64,000 bases of DNA from Enterobacter huaxiensis (GCF_003594935.2 NZ_CP043342.1:868001-932000); one strand, 5' to 3'; shown: positions 1-9,717, counted from the stretch's first letter. The notes: generated by a model not told the origin, from the sequence alone. A program made the numbers and translations.

Positions 1-1
1 T

Positions 2-886
2 CTCGCACTCATCGAACAGTTTCTTGACGCGCTGTGGCTGGAGAAAAACCTGGCCGAAAACACGCTCAGTGCCTATCGACGTGACCTCACCATGCTGGTG
101 GAGTGGCTGGCGCACCGCGAACTGACGCTTGAGAGCGCCCAACGTGACGACCTGCAGGCCCTGCTGGGTGAGCGGATGGAGGGCGGCTATAAGGCGACCA
201 GCTCCGCGCGCCTCTTGAGCGCAATGCGTCGCCTGTTCCAGCACCTCTATCGCGAAAAGATCCGTGCGGACGATCCCAGCGCCCTGCTGGCCTCGCCTAA
301 ACTCCCGCAGCGGCTGCCGAAAGATCTCAGCGAAGCACAGGTTGAGAGATTATTACAGTCGCCCGCTGTTGACGTGCCGCTGGAGTTACGCGATAAAGCG
401 ATGCTTGAACTATTGTATGCTACCGGTTTACGTGTTTCTGAACTGGTCGGCCTGACGATGAGCGACATTAGCCTGCGTCAGGGCGTGGTGCGCGTAATAG
501 GGAAAGGGAACAAAGAACGGCTGGTACCGCTGGGTGAAGAGGCGGTGTACTGGCTGGAGACGTATCTGGAGCATGGCCGACCGTGGCTGCTGAACGGCGT
601 CTCTATTGATGTGCTGTTCCCGAGCCAGCGCGCGCAGCAGATGACACGACAAACGTTCTGGCATCGCATCAAGCATTACGCCACACTGGCAGGAATAGAC
701 AGTGAAAAGCTGTCGCCGCACGTTTTGCGTCACGCCTTCGCGACGCATCTGTTGAACCACGGCGCGGATTTACGCGTGGTGCAGATGCTGCTGGGGCACA
801 GCGATCTATCAACGACGCAAATTTACACCCATGTCGCGACGGAACGCCTGCGGCAGCTACACCAACAGCACCACCCTCGCGCGTGA
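2..886 (+). CDS. xerD: Site-specific tyrosine recombinase XerD (5' end cut by window)
   Basis: XerD works with XerC at the chromosomal dif site to resolve chromosome dimers at the division septum, activated by FtsK. The reading frame is already open at the window edge (first codons give LALIEQFLDALW), so only about four N-terminal residues are missing compared with the 298-residue E. coli protein. The N-terminal SAM-like DNA-binding domain is followed by the catalytic domain with the tyrosine-recombinase signature: Arg in ATGLRVSEL, Lys in the GKGNKER hairpin, His-x-x-Arg in HVLRHAFATH, and LLGHSDLSTTQIYTH carrying the last His and the nucleophilic Tyr. It is first of the conserved xerD-dsbC-recJ cluster, with 28 bases to dsbC. 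Very sure. Confidence 0.97.
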   Translation, partial: LALIEQFLDALWLEKNLAENTLSAYRRDLTMLVEWLAHRELTLESAQRDDLQALLGERMEGGYKATSSARLLSAMRRLFQHLYREKIRADDPSALLASPKLPQRLPKDLSEAQVERLLQSPAVDVPLELRDKAMLELLYATGLRVSELVGLTMSDISLRQGVVRVIGKGNKERLVPLGEEAVYWLETYLEHGRPWLLNGVSIDVLFPSQRAQQMTRQTFWHRIKHYATLAGIDSEKLSPHVLRHAFATHLLNHGADLRVVQMLLGHSDLSTTQIYTHVATERLRQLHQQHHPRA

Positions 887-914
887 GTGCCGACGAATTG
901 TAACAGGATCACAT

Positions 915-1628
915 ATGAAAAAGTCTTTTGCGCTGTTCACCCTGCTGGCAGCTTCGTTTACCGGTTTTGCCCATGCAGATGATGCAGCCATCAAACAGTC
1001 TCTGACAAAACTTGGCGTCTCCAGCAGCGACATTCAGCCCGCGCCCGTCGCCGGAATGAAAACCGTCTTGACCAACAGCGGCGTGCTGTACGTGACCGAA
1101 GACGGGAAGCACATCATTCAGGGGCCGATGTACGACGTAAGCGGCGCGCAGCCGGTTAACGTAACTAACCAGCTGCTGATGAAAAACCTGAACGCGCTCG
1201 AAAAAGAGATGATTGTCTACAAAGCGGCGCAGGAAAAGCACGTCATTACCGTCTTCACCGACATCACCTGCGGCTACTGCCACAAGCTGCATGAAGAGAT
1301 GAAAGACTACAATGCGCTGGGCATCACCGTGCGCTACCTGGCCTTCCCGCGCGCGGGCGTGCAGAGCCAGCCAGAACAAGACATGAAGGCTATCTGGTGT
1401 GCGAAAGACCGCAACAAAGCCTTTGACGATGCGATGAACGGCAAAGGCGTTAAGCCCGCGTCCTGTGATATCGATATTGCGAACCACTATGCGCTGGGCG
1501 TGCAGTTTGGCGTCACCGGTACGCCAGCTATCGTGCTGAGCAACGGCTATGTGGTGCCGGGCTATCAGGGGCCAAAAGAGATGAAAGAGTTCCTCGACGC
1601 GCATCAGAAACAGACTGCTGGTAAATAA
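915..1628 (+). CDS. dsbC: Thiol:disulfide interchange protein DsbC
   Basis: Periplasmic homodimeric disulfide isomerase that reshuffles wrong disulfides and is kept reduced by DsbD. The 237-residue precursor starts with a Lys-rich, hydrophobic signal peptide ending GFAHA, with cleavage expected after residue 21. The thioredoxin-fold active site CGYC is at residues 119-122, which is 98/101 in mature numbering as in E. coli; a second Cys pair (WCAKD and PASCD) is present. The ATG at 915 is chosen over in-frame upstream codons because the signal peptide begins here; the longer frame would run into xerD. RecJ starts five bases after the stop, so translation is probably coupled. Confidence 0.96.
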   Translation: MKKSFALFTLLAASFTGFAHADDAAIKQSLTKLGVSSSDIQPAPVAGMKTVLTNSGVLYVTEDGKHIIQGPMYDVSGAQPVNVTNQLLMKNLNALEKEMIVYKAAQEKHVITVFTDITCGYCHKLHEEMKDYNALGITVRYLAFPRAGVQSQPEQDMKAIWCAKDRNKAFDDAMNGKGVKPASCDIDIANHYALGVQFGVTGTPAIVLSNGYVVPGYQGPKEMKEFLDAHQKQTAGK

Positions 1629-1633
1629 TTCGC

Positions 1634-3367
1634 GTGAAAGCCCCGATAAAATTGCGTCGCCGCGAAGCGGTTGAAGATGCCGATTTACCAGCCGATCTTT
1701 CCCCCCTGCTGCGGCGGCTCTATGCCAGCCGCGGCGTGCGAACGGCCAGCGATCTCGAACGTAGCGTCAAAGGCATGCTGCCCTGGCAGCAGCTGAGCGG
1801 CGTCGAAAAAGCGACAGAGATGCTCTACGACGCGTTCCGTGAAGGGACGCGGATTGTCGTGGTGGGGGATTTCGACGCCGACGGCGCAACCAGTACCGCG
1901 CTGAGCGTGCTCAGCCTGCGCGCGCTGGGCTGCGATAACGTCACCTATCTGGTGCCGAACCGCTTCGAAGACGGCTACGGGCTGAGCCCGGAAGTGGTCG
2001 ATCAGGCGCATGCGCGTGGTGCGCAGATGATCCTGACCGTGGACAACGGGATCTCCTCCCACGCGGGTGTCGATCATGCGCACGCGCTCGGGATCCCCGT
2101 GCTGGTGACCGATCACCACCTGCCGGGGGAAACCCTGCCAGCCGCTGAGGCCATCATTAACCCGAACCTGCGCGACTGTGATTTCCCTTCGAAATCGCTG
2201 GCGGGCGTCGGCGTGGCGTTTTATCTGATGCTGGCGCTGCGTACGCTGCTGCACGGTAAAGGCTGGTTCGAATCGCGCGGTATTGCCGTGCCGAACCTGG
2301 CCGAATACCTTGACCTGGTGGCGCTGGGCACCGTCGCGGACGTCGTTCCGCTGGACACCAATAACCGTATTTTGACCTGGCAGGGATTAAGCCGTATCCG
2401 TGCGGGCAAGTGTCGTCCAGGCATTAAGGCTCTGCTCGAAATCGCCAATCGCGATCCGCTCAAGCTGGCGGCAAGTGATTTGGGCTTTGCTCTCGGGCCG
2501 CGTCTGAACGCCGCCGGAAGGCTGGACGATATGTCCGTCGGTGTCGCACTCCTGCTGGTCGACAACATCGGCGAAGCGCGCGTGCTTGCCAACGAGCTGG
2601 ATGCGCTGAACCAGACCCGCAAAGAGATTGAGCAGGGTATGCAGGCCGAAGCGCTAACCCTGTGCGAGAAGCTCGAACGCAGCGGCGACACGCTGCCGGG
2701 CGGTCTGGCGATGTACCATCCCGAGTGGCATCAGGGCGTCGTCGGTATTCTGGCCTCGCGCATCAAAGAGCGCTTCCACCGCCCGGTGATTGCCTTTGCA
2801 CCGGCTGGCGACGGCACGCTGAAAGGCTCGGGTCGCTCGATTCAGGGACTGCACATGCGCGATGCGCTGGAGCGTCTCGACACGCTGTACCCGAACCTGA
2901 TGATTAAGTTCGGCGGCCACGCAATGGCGGCAGGCCTGTCGCTGGAAGAGGCGAAGTTCGACGAGTTTCAGCGTCTGTTCGGCGAGCTGGTGACGGACTG
3001 GATTGATCCGGCCCTCCTGCAGGGCGAGGTGGTCTCAGACGGGCCGTTATCCGCGGCTGAGATGACCATGGAAGTGGCGCAGATGCTGCGTGACGCCGGG
3101 CCGTGGGGGCAGATGTTCCCGGAACCGCTGTTCGACGGGCGTTTCCGCCTGCTGCAGCAGCGTATTGTAGGTGAACGTCATCTCAAAGTGATGGTTGAGC
3201 CGGTAGGCGGCGGCCCGCTGCTCGACGGTATCGCCTTCAACGTTGATACCTCTGTTTGGCCAGACAACGGCGTGCGCGAAGTTGAGCTGGCCTATAAGCT
3301 CGATATTAACGAGTTTCGTGGTAACCGCTCCCTGCAGATCATCATCGACAATATCTGGCCAATTTAG
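1634..3367 (+). CDS. recJ: Single-stranded-DNA-specific 5'-3' exonuclease RecJ
   Basis: RecJ degrades single-stranded DNA 5' to 3' in RecF-pathway recombination, mismatch repair and base excision repair. The 577-residue protein equals the E. coli length. It carries the DHH-family motifs: VGDFDADGATSTA around residue 80, a DNG motif, the DHH triad in TDHHLPG, and GRLDDMSVG; the C-terminal DHHA1 part contains the GGHAMAAG motif, followed by the OB-fold-like domain. Translation starts at GTG, five bases after the dsbC stop, without a strong separate ribosome-binding site, which fits a weakly expressed, coupled gene. No disruptions are seen. Confidence 0.97.
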   Translation: MKAPIKLRRREAVEDADLPADLSPLLRRLYASRGVRTASDLERSVKGMLPWQQLSGVEKATEMLYDAFREGTRIVVVGDFDADGATSTALSVLSLRALGCDNVTYLVPNRFEDGYGLSPEVVDQAHARGAQMILTVDNGISSHAGVDHAHALGIPVLVTDHHLPGETLPAAEAIINPNLRDCDFPSKSLAGVGVAFYLMLALRTLLHGKGWFESRGIAVPNLAEYLDLVALGTVADVVPLDTNNRILTWQGLSRIRAGKCRPGIKALLEIANRDPLKLAASDLGFALGPRLNAAGRLDDMSVGVALLLVDNIGEARVLANELDALNQTRKEIEQGMQAEALTLCEKLERSGDTLPGGLAMYHPEWHQGVVGILASRIKERFHRPVIAFAPAGDGTLKGSGRSIQGLHMRDALERLDTLYPNLMIKFGGHAMAAGLSLEEAKFDEFQRLFGELVTDWIDPALLQGEVVSDGPLSAAEMTMEVAQMLRDAGPWGQMFPEPLFDGRFRLLQQRIVGERHLKVMVEPVGGGPLLDGIAFNVDTSVWPDNGVREVELAYKLDINEFRGNRSLQIIIDNIWPI

Positions 3368-3456
3368 CGTCAGTAAAGCTACAAAAAAGGGCGTGGATTC
3401 GGTACAATCCCGCTCTTATCACCGCATTTTGACAAGCTCATAAAAGAAAACAGACC

Positions 3457-4555
3457 ATGTTTGAAATTAATCCGGTAAAAAACCGCATTCAGGACCTCAC
3501 GGAGCGCTCTGACGTTCTTAGGGGGTATCTTTGACTACGATGCCAAGAAAGAGCGTCTGGAAGAAGTAAACGCCGAGCTGGAACAGCCGGACGTCTGGAA
3601 CGAACCTGAACGCGCACAGGCGCTGGGTAAAGAGCGTTCCTCCCTTGAGGCCATCGTTGATACGCTGGATCAAATGGCGCAGGGTCTGGAAGATGTTTCT
3701 GGTCTGCTGGAGCTTGCTGTCGAAGCTGAAGACGAAGAAACCTTTAACGAAGCCGTTGCAGAGCTCGACGTTCTGGAAGAGAAGCTGGCGCAGCTGGAAT
3801 TCCGCCGTATGTTCTCCGGCGAATACGACAGCGCCGACTGCTATCTCGATATTCAGGCCGGTTCTGGCGGTACAGAAGCGCAGGACTGGGCGAGCATGCT
3901 GGCGCGTATGTATTTGCGTTGGGCAGAAGCGCGCGGTTTCAAAACCGAAATCATCGAAGAATCTGAAGGTGAAGTCGCGGGTCTGAAATCCATCACCATT
4001 AAGATTATTGGTGATTACGCCTACGGCTGGCTGCGTACTGAAACCGGCGTTCATCGCCTGGTACGTAAGAGCCCGTTCGATTCCGGCGGCCGCCGTCATA
4101 CCTCCTTCAGCTCCGCGTTTGTTTACCCGGAAGTGAAAGACGATATCGATATCGAAATCAACCCGGCCGACCTGCGAATCGACGTTTACCGCGCATCCGG
4201 TGCGGGTGGTCAGCACGTTAACCGTACGGAATCGGCGGTGCGTATTACCCACCTTCCAACCAACACGGTTACGCAGTGCCAGAACGACCGTTCCCAGCAT
4301 AAGAACAAAGACCAGGCCATGAAGCAGATGAAAGCGAAGCTTTATGAGCTGGAAATGCAGAAGAAAAATGCTGAGAAACAGGCGATGGAAGACAACAAGT
4401 CTGACATCGGCTGGGGCAGCCAGATCCGTTCTTACGTCCTTGATGACTCCCGCATCAAAGACCTGCGTACCGGGGTTGAAACCCGTAACACGCAGGCGGT
4501 GCTGGACGGCAGCCTGGACCAATTTATCGAAGCAAGTTTGAAAGCAGGGTTATGA
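3457..4555 (+). CDS. prfB: Peptide chain release factor 2, programmed +1 frameshift
   Basis: RF2 recognises UGA and UAA stop codons and triggers peptide release. The gene is read in two frames: 25 codons from ATG 3457 reach an in-frame TGA at 3532-3534, then the ribosome shifts +1 and reads from GAC at 3533, giving 365 residues as in E. coli. Recognition tripeptide SPF and the catalytic GGQ (residues 250-252, in [10 protein letters not shown]) are present. Residue 246 is Ala, the form associated with more active RF2; E. coli K-12 has Thr there. Autoregulated: low RF2 slows termination at UGA and favours the shift. lysS follows after nine bases. A TACAAT at 3400-3405 in the 89-base gap after recJ could be its own -10 element. 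Confidence 0.97.
3520..3535 (+). promoter_or_regulatory. RF2 programmed frameshift site
   Basis: An internal Shine-Dalgarno-like AGGGGG (3520-3525) stands three bases before the slippery CTT and the in-frame stop, CTT TGA C (3529-3535). This arrangement is identical to the studied E. coli prfB site, where it drives a high-efficiency +1 shift. Confidence 0.95.
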
Positions 4556-4564
4556 GGAACCAAC

Positions 4565-6082
4565 ATGTCTGAACAACAAGCACAGGGCGCTGACGCGGTA
4601 GTCGATCTTAATAACGAACTGAAAACCCGCCGCGAGAAGCTGGCAGCGCTGCGCGAGCAGGGCGTGCCTTTCCCGAACGATTTTCGTCGTGACCATACCT
4701 CAGACCAACTGCACGCAGAATTCGACGGTAAAGAGAACGAAGAGCTGGAAGCGCTGAACGTTGAAGTGTCTGTGGCTGGCCGCATGATGACCCGTCGTAT
4801 CATGGGTAAAGCGTCCTTCGTGACCTTACAGGACGTTGGCGGCCGCATTCAGCTGTACGTCTCCCGTGACGACCTGCCGGAAGGCATCTACAACGAGCAG
4901 TTCAAGAAGTGGGACCTGGGCGATATCCTGGGCGCGAAGGGTAAGCTGTTCAAAACCAAAACGGGTGAACTCTCTATCCACTGCACCGAGCTGCGTCTGC
5001 TGACCAAAGCCCTGCGCCCGCTGCCGGACAAATTCCACGGCCTGCAGGATCAGGAAGCGCGCTATCGCCAGCGCTATCTGGACCTCATCTCTAACGATGA
5101 TTCCCGCAAGACCTTCAAAATTCGCTCGCAGATCATGGCCGGTATCCGCCAGTTCATGGTGAACCGCGACTTTATGGAAGTGGAAACCCCAATGATGCAG
5201 GTGATCCCTGGCGGCGCGTCTGCGCGTCCGTTCATCACCCATCACAACGCCCTGGACCTCGACATGTACCTGCGCATCGCGCCGGAACTGTACCTGAAGC
5301 GTCTGGTGGTCGGTGGCTTCGACCGCGTGTTCGAAATCAACCGTAACTTCCGTAACGAAGGTATCTCCGTTCGTCATAACCCAGAGTTCACCATGATGGA
5401 ACTCTATATGGCGTATGCGGATTACAAAGATCTGATCGAACTGACCGAATCCCTGTTCCGTACTCTTGCGCAGGACATTCTGGGCACCACTGAAGTGCCT
5501 TACGGTGAAGAAGTCTTCGACTTCGGCAAGCCGTTCGTCAAGCTGACCATGCGCGAAGCGATCAAGAAATACCGTCCGGAAACCGAGATGGCTGACCTGG
5601 ATAACTTCGACTCTGCCAAAGCCATCGCGGAAAGCATCGGTATCAAGGTTGAGAAGAGCTGGGGTCTGGGCCGCATCGTGACCGAGATCTTCGAAGAAGT
5701 CGCCGAGGCACACCTGATTCAGCCGACCTTCATCACTGAATATCCGGCAGAAGTGTCTCCGCTGGCGCGTCGTAATGACGAGAACCCGGAAATCACCGAT
5801 CGCTTTGAGTTCTTCATCGGCGGCCGTGAAATCGGCAACGGCTTTAGCGAGCTGAACGATGCAGAAGATCAGGCGCAGCGCTTCCAGGATCAGGTTGATG
5901 CGAAAGCGGCAGGCGATGACGAAGCGATGTTCTTCGACGAAGACTACGTGACCGCGCTGGAGCACGGCCTGCCGCCAACTGCGGGCCTGGGTATTGGTAT
6001 CGACCGTATGGTTATGCTGTTCACCAACAGCCACACCATTCGTGACGTGATCCTGTTCCCGGCGATGCGTCCGGTGAAGTAA
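4565..6082 (+). CDS. lysS: Lysyl-tRNA synthetase (class II)
   Basis: Charges tRNA-Lys with lysine using ATP in the cytoplasm. The 505-residue length matches E. coli LysS. An N-terminal anticodon-binding OB-fold (about residues 60-150) precedes the class II catalytic core, with motif 2 around [13 protein letters not shown] and motif 3 [12 protein letters not shown] near the C terminus. The start follows prfB by nine bases with a GAGGA ribosome-binding site overlapping the prfB stop region, so the two are probably co-transcribed. It could be the heat-inducible paralogue LysU, but the prfB neighbourhood fixes it as lysS. Confidence 0.97.
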   Translation: MSEQQAQGADAVVDLNNELKTRREKLAALREQGVPFPNDFRRDHTSDQLHAEFDGKENEELEALNVEVSVAGRMMTRRIMGKASFVTLQDVGGRIQLYVSRDDLPEGIYNEQFKKWDLGDILGAKGKLFKTKTGELSIHCTELRLLTKALRPLPDKFHGLQDQEARYRQRYLDLISNDDSRKTFKIRSQIMAGIRQFMVNRDFMEVETPMMQVIPGGASARPFITHHNALDLDMYLRIAPELYLKRLVVGGFDRVFEINRNFRNEGISVRHNPEFTMMELYMAYADYKDLIELTESLFRTLAQDILGTTEVPYGEEVFDFGKPFVKLTMREAIKKYRPETEMADLDNFDSAKAIAESIGIKVEKSWGLGRIVTEIFEEVAEAHLIQPTFITEYPAEVSPLARRNDENPEITDRFEFFIGGREIGNGFSELNDAEDQAQRFQDQVDAKAAGDDEAMFFDEDYVTALEHGLPPTAGLGIGIDRMVMLFTNSHTIRDVILFPAMRPVK

Positions 6083-6100
6083 TCCGTAATGACGTAAAAA

Positions 6101-6124
6101 AAAGCCCCGAAAGGGGCTTTTTTA
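6101..6124. terminator. Bidirectional rho-independent terminator lysS/idi
   Basis: AAAGCCCC-GAAA-GGGGCTTT forms a perfect 8-bp stem with a GAAA tetraloop (6101-6120), flanked by an A run upstream and T run downstream, so it can serve lysS on the plus strand and idi on the minus strand. Confidence 0.9.
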
Positions 6125-6664
6125 TTGCGCCGCGAAAGACTTAAGCTTTTCGCGCGCGGTTGTGGCTTCCATTACCATCCACGGGCTAAAGGCCCACGGA
6201 GTCGCATCCAGCGCGCGGAATAACGCTTCCAGCTCAACCCACTGGTGATCCATCACTTCTTCTTCATTTATCGTGATTTCGCCGGTGATGCGAGCGGCAA
6301 ACACCGGGCATATTTCATTTTCGACAATTCCGGAAGGGTCGGTTTCACGATAACGAAACTCAGGCGCAATGGCGGTAATAGCCGTAATCTCAGCACCCAC
6401 TTCGAAGCGGCAGCGGCGGATAATCGCCTGTTCAAGCGCTTCCCCTGACTGCGGGTGCCCGCAAACGGAGTTGGTCCAGACGCCCGGCCAGGCTTTTTTG
6501 TTCAATGCGCGTCGGGTGATCAGACATTCACCTTTGGCGTTAAATAGCCAGGAGGAGAAGGCCAGATGCAGCGGGGTCTCGGAGGTGTGTGCCGCGTACT
6601 TCTCCTGAGTGCCAATCACCCCTCCCTGGTCATTTACCAAAATAACGTGTTCTTGAATACTCAT
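6122..6664 (-). CDS. idi: Isopentenyl-diphosphate delta-isomerase, type 1
   Basis: Interconverts isopentenyl and dimethylallyl diphosphate in isoprenoid synthesis; a Nudix-fold metal enzyme. At 180 residues it is close to E. coli Idi (182). The catalytic Cys is in NSVCGHPQ (residue 68, E. coli Cys67) and the catalytic Glu in VENEICPVF (residue 117, E. coli Glu116). His residues of the metal site ([13 protein letters not shown]) are present. It is encoded convergently to lysS with a shared terminator. ATG at 6662-6664 on the minus strand gives the expected N terminus. Confidence 0.95.
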   Translation of the reverse strand: MSIQEHVILVNDQGGVIGTQEKYAAHTSETPLHLAFSSWLFNAKGECLITRRALNKKAWPGVWTNSVCGHPQSGEALEQAIIRRCRFEVGAEITAITAIAPEFRYRETDPSGIVENEICPVFAARITGEITINEEEVMDHQWVELEALFRALDATPWAFSPWMVMEATTAREKLKSFAAQ

Positions 6665-6826
6665 TGATGCTCCAGTGCCAAAATGCTGAACGGTTCAACG
6701 CCATTCGCGTCATTATTATACTGCATTCTTATACGAACGGTTTGGCCCACAGAGCGGAAAAGGGCTGACCCATATCAGCCAGGGCTGGTATCATGGTGCG
6801 CCATTCACGCTGACCGAGGATCTGTT

Positions 6827-7570
6827 TTGTTTGCAGGAAGCCTGACGAGAAACCCCATCACTGCTATTTTCTGCCTGACGTTGACGCTGCTTCTTGCGGG
6901 GTGCTCGGGTAGTAAATCCTCGGACATGGGTAGCTATTCCGGTGCGGTGTACACCGTTAAGCGTGGGGATACGCTGTACCGCATTTCGCGCGCAACGGGG
7001 ACCAGCGTGAAGGATCTGGCGCGCCTCAACGGCATCTCGCCGCCCTATACCATCGAGGTAGGGCAGAAACTGAAGGTTAACGGCAGTTCCTCTTCGGGTA
7101 AAAAGTCCTCATCTAAAGGCAAAACCGCCAAAGTCACGCCGTCTTATCAGGTGCCAAAATCCTCCTGGCCACCTGTCGGACAGCGCTGCTGGATCTGGCC
7201 TGCCAGCGGTAAAGTGGTGGCGCCGTACTCCCTCTCTGAGGGGGGCAATAAAGGCATTGATATCTCAGCCGCGCGCGGAACGCCGGTCTATGCTTCTGGT
7301 GCCGGCAAGGTGGTCTACGTGGGTAACCAGCTTCGCGGCTACGGCAACCTCATCATGATAAAGCACGGTGAAGACTATATTACGGCCTACGCCCACAACG
7401 ACACGATGATGGTCAATAACGGGCAGAACGTGAAGGCGGGGCAGAAGATTGCGACCATGGGCAGCACCGGCACGGACTCGGTGAAGCTGCATTTCCAGAT
7501 CCGTTATAAAGCGACGGCCATCGATCCGCAGCGCTATCTTCCGGCGCAGGGCAGCAAACCGAAGTGCTAA
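6827..7570 (+). CDS. actS: LysM/LytM-domain lipoprotein, amidase activator ActS (YgeR)
   Basis: Outer-membrane lipoprotein that activates cell-wall amidases during septal peptidoglycan splitting. I place the start at TTG 6827, preceded by GAGGA at 6816-6820 with six-base spacing; this puts a clean lipoprotein signal directly in front of the lipobox LLAGC (Cys26). The frame is open much further upstream, but that extension is unlike the family. A LysM domain (VYTVKRGDTLYRISR onward, about 43-87) binds peptidoglycan, a low-complexity Ser/Lys linker follows, then a LytM (M23) domain. Its metal site is degenerate (NKGIDIS and LHFQIR replace the H-x-x-x-D and H-x-H residues), as in EnvC/NlpD-type activators without own hydrolase activity. 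247 residues. Confidence 0.9.
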   Translation: MFAGSLTRNPITAIFCLTLTLLLAGCSGSKSSDMGSYSGAVYTVKRGDTLYRISRATGTSVKDLARLNGISPPYTIEVGQKLKVNGSSSSGKKSSSKGKTAKVTPSYQVPKSSWPPVGQRCWIWPASGKVVAPYSLSEGGNKGIDISAARGTPVYASGAGKVVYVGNQLRGYGNLIMIKHGEDYITAYAHNDTMMVNNGQNVKAGQKIATMGSTGTDSVKLHFQIRYKATAIDPQRYLPAQGSKPKC

Positions 7571-7605
7571 GTGATTATTTAATCGCCACTTAGTGGTGAA
7601 GAGGC

Positions 7606-7633
7606 TTGTATGGAGATGCGTAAGGTCTATAAT
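7606..7633 (+). promoter_or_regulatory. tRNA-Gly promoter
   Basis: A -35 element TTGTAT (7606-7611) and perfect -10 TATAAT (7628-7633) are separated by 16 bases and lie 17 bases before the mature tRNA, a typical strong sigma-70 stable-RNA promoter. Confidence 0.8.
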
Positions 7634-7650
7634 GCTTTACGCACCTCAAA

Positions 7651-7724
7651 GCGGGCGTAGTTCAATGGTAGAACGAGAGCTTCCCAAGCTCTATACGAGG
7701 GTTCGATTCCCTTCGCCCGCTCCA
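7651..7724 (+). tRNA. glyU: tRNA-Gly (anticodon CCC)
   Basis: 74 bases with an encoded 3' CCA. The acceptor stem GCGGGCG pairs with CGCCCGC, the anticodon arm is AGAGC-TTCCCAA-GCTCT with CCC anticodon, and the T arm carries GGTTCGATTCC. Sequence and position directly after actS/ygeR match E. coli glyU. Confidence 0.97.
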
Positions 7725-7759
7725 GATTTTCGCATAACGTCGTTCTGACAAACTCCCCC

Positions 7760-7775
7760 AAATTTAAAATTAAAC
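7760..7775. repeat. 16-base AT motif, copy 1, before fadL-like gene
   Basis: AAATTTAAAATTAAAC occurs here, 72 bases before the FadL-like start, and identically at 9718-9733 before the OmpA-barrel gene. The copy here is framed by C runs. It may be an operator for the regulator encoded between the two; this is inference. Confidence 0.45.
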
Positions 7776-7846
7776 CCCCTTTCTTTTTACGTGTATTGAT
7801 CCCACTGATATACCTGTCGGCAAATTTCTTTTCCCGAGGATTGCTG

Positions 7847-9022
7847 ATGAAAACTCGAATACTCCTGTGCGCTGGCTTATTGGTCGCCTCATGCGCCCAT
7901 GCCAGCGCGCTTTATTTTTATGAAACCGGCACAGAAGACACCGCGCTGGCAGGGGCGGGGCAGGCTGCACGCGCTCAGGATGCCTCAACGATAATGACCA
8001 ACCCGGCGGGCATGACGCGGTTGCCCGACCATATGGTCACCGGCGGGTTACAGGTTATGGATGGCTCCATCGACTATCAGTTGAAGAATGATGCGCAGAA
8101 AAGCCCAGGCGATGTCATGAAGACGGTGCCCAACGCCAGCGCCTTTTATAGCCAAAAAGTCACGGACAAACTGTATGCCGGAATCGGCCTGTTCGGTAAT
8201 TACGGCCTCGGGATTGATTACGGTAACTGGGCGGGCGACCGGTTGATTAAAAAGAGCACCATGGCGGCGATGACGCTCAGCCCGTCGATGGCCTACAAAC
8301 TTAACGATCGTCTCTCGATAGGAGCATCCGCCAATATCAATTACGGCTTTCTATCACTCACGCGCAACGTTAACGACGACGATCGTCAGCAGCACGATCG
8401 TGACTGGGCAATGAGCTACCGCCTCGGTGTATTGATGCAGCTTACCGACCAGACGCGCGTCGGCATCGCCTGGAACAGCCAGACGGATTACGGTTTCGAT
8501 ATTAACGGTAAAGCGCGTTTGCCCAATGGCGCATATGACCTTCCTGTCTCGGCTCAGGTGCGTGCGCCGCAGCAGCTAATGTTCAGCGTCGTGCATGATA
8601 TTAATCATCAGTGGTCGCTAATGGGCGACCTCGGCTGGCAGGACTGGAGCCAGTTCGGCGCACCGCAGGTCACCGTGGATGGAAAAAAGCTGAACAATAC
8701 CAGCCGCATGAAAGATACGTGGCACGGTGCCGCAGGCGTGCAGTATCGCCCAACGGAGCGGTGGCGTTTGAACGCCGGCGTGGCATTCGACAGCTCGCCG
8801 TATCGAAGCCAGAGTGATGTGGCGCTGACGCTGCCTGCCGGGGATGAGTGGCGATTCGGTACGGGGGCACAGTATCAAATTACACCCGCGAGCAATATCG
8901 GTGTGGCCGTAGAATATCTTCATATGCAGTCATCACAGGTGAAATCACCCTCCGCATTTAAAGGACGCTACGGTAGTCCCCATCTTTGGTTTGCCAGCGT
9001 AAACTATAGCTATCAGTTTTAA
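7847..9022 (+). CDS. FadL/OmpP1-family outer-membrane channel
   Basis: Belongs to the FadL/TodX family of outer-membrane beta-barrels that pass hydrophobic molecules. 391 residues from ATG 7847, chosen for its GAGGA box (7836-7840) and because the signal peptide starts here (MKTRILLCAGLLVASCAHAS). The family N-terminal hatch pattern GAGQAARAQDAST...NPAGM is clear, followed by alternating strands, and the protein ends NYSYQF with the terminal Phe recognised by the Bam machinery. It is the first gene of a cluster with a regulator, an OmpA-like barrel and an alkyl sulfatase, so I infer uptake of alkyl sulfates or their fatty alcohols rather than ordinary fatty-acid import (which is the job of fadL proper). 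Substrate unproven. Confidence 0.85.
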   Translation: MKTRILLCAGLLVASCAHASALYFYETGTEDTALAGAGQAARAQDASTIMTNPAGMTRLPDHMVTGGLQVMDGSIDYQLKNDAQKSPGDVMKTVPNASAFYSQKVTDKLYAGIGLFGNYGLGIDYGNWAGDRLIKKSTMAAMTLSPSMAYKLNDRLSIGASANINYGFLSLTRNVNDDDRQQHDRDWAMSYRLGVLMQLTDQTRVGIAWNSQTDYGFDINGKARLPNGAYDLPVSAQVRAPQQLMFSVVHDINHQWSLMGDLGWQDWSQFGAPQVTVDGKKLNNTSRMKDTWHGAAGVQYRPTERWRLNAGVAFDSSPYRSQSDVALTLPAGDEWRFGTGAQYQITPASNIGVAVEYLHMQSSQVKSPSAFKGRYGSPHLWFASVNYSYQF

Positions 9023-9085
9023 TTCGGTAACTGTTTAAATTATAGGGTCTATACTGGCAGTTACCTGCCGCAACAAGGTCATGAC

Positions 9086-9715
9086 ATGCATATTTTACCG
9101 CCTGTTCGTCCTGAACAGTCTATTGCACGACTGACCGCAATCCTTGAGCCGATTGCGGAGAAAGTGAAGCTCGTCCCGCGAAAGCGAATAACCTGGAGCC
9201 GGAATGGTCACCAGCAGATGTATCTGTTTCTGGAGGGGGAACTCTCTTTACTCCGCGCTTCTGATGGGCTGCTGTTGGTTACGGTTTACGAGCCGCACCT
9301 GTTCGGGATCGCGGAGATGATCCAGCCCACGCAGGGCCACATTCTTCGGGCGGAAACGGCGTCGACTATTCTGCGGGTGGATGCGGAGCAGGCTGCTAAA
9401 CGCTTTCGCGAAGAGGGGGTTTGGGAGGACGTTGCTGCACTATTATCCTACCACACGGCCTATCTTATCTACCGGGATGCGCAGGTGGTGCAACAACGAA
9501 CGTATTCTGTTATTCGTAATCATCTTCAGGAGATGATATTACTGCCCGAGGAAGCCCGGTTGCGCACAACCATTCTTGACTATATTCAGGACCGCACGCT
9601 ATTGTCTCGCAGCAGTATTCTAAATGTCCTCTCGGCGCTCAAGCAGGGTAAATACATCTCTTTTAAACGCGGTGGTTATTTGCTGGCGGTGGAACATTTG
9701 CCAGAGTCTTTTTAA
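9086..9715 (+). CDS. CRP-like sensor / winged-helix transcriptional regulator
   Basis: 209 residues. The first about 100 residues resemble a cyclic-nucleotide-binding-type jelly roll (QQMYLFLEGELSLLRASDGLLLVTVYEPHLFGIAEM), but the phosphate-binding RxA loop of true cAMP receptors is not evident. After a helical dimerisation stretch (VVQQRTYSVIRNHLQEMI) the C-terminal part (RSSILNVLSALKQGKYISFKRGGYLL) looks like a winged helix. The overall plan resembles the enterobacterial IprA-type regulators; I do not recognise the exact orthologue. It lies between the FadL-like and OmpA-like genes, both preceded by the same 16-base motif, suggesting that it controls them. The signal sensed is unknown. Confidence 0.7.
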   Translation: MHILPPVRPEQSIARLTAILEPIAEKVKLVPRKRITWSRNGHQQMYLFLEGELSLLRASDGLLLVTVYEPHLFGIAEMIQPTQGHILRAETASTILRVDAEQAAKRFREEGVWEDVAALLSYHTAYLIYRDAQVVQQRTYSVIRNHLQEMILLPEEARLRTTILDYIQDRTLLSRSSILNVLSALKQGKYISFKRGGYLLAVEHLPESF

Positions 9716-9717
9716 GT

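Noticed and set aside
3532..3534. In-frame stop as evidence of a broken prfB
   Set aside because: It is the known programmed frameshift of RF2, with all site elements intact.
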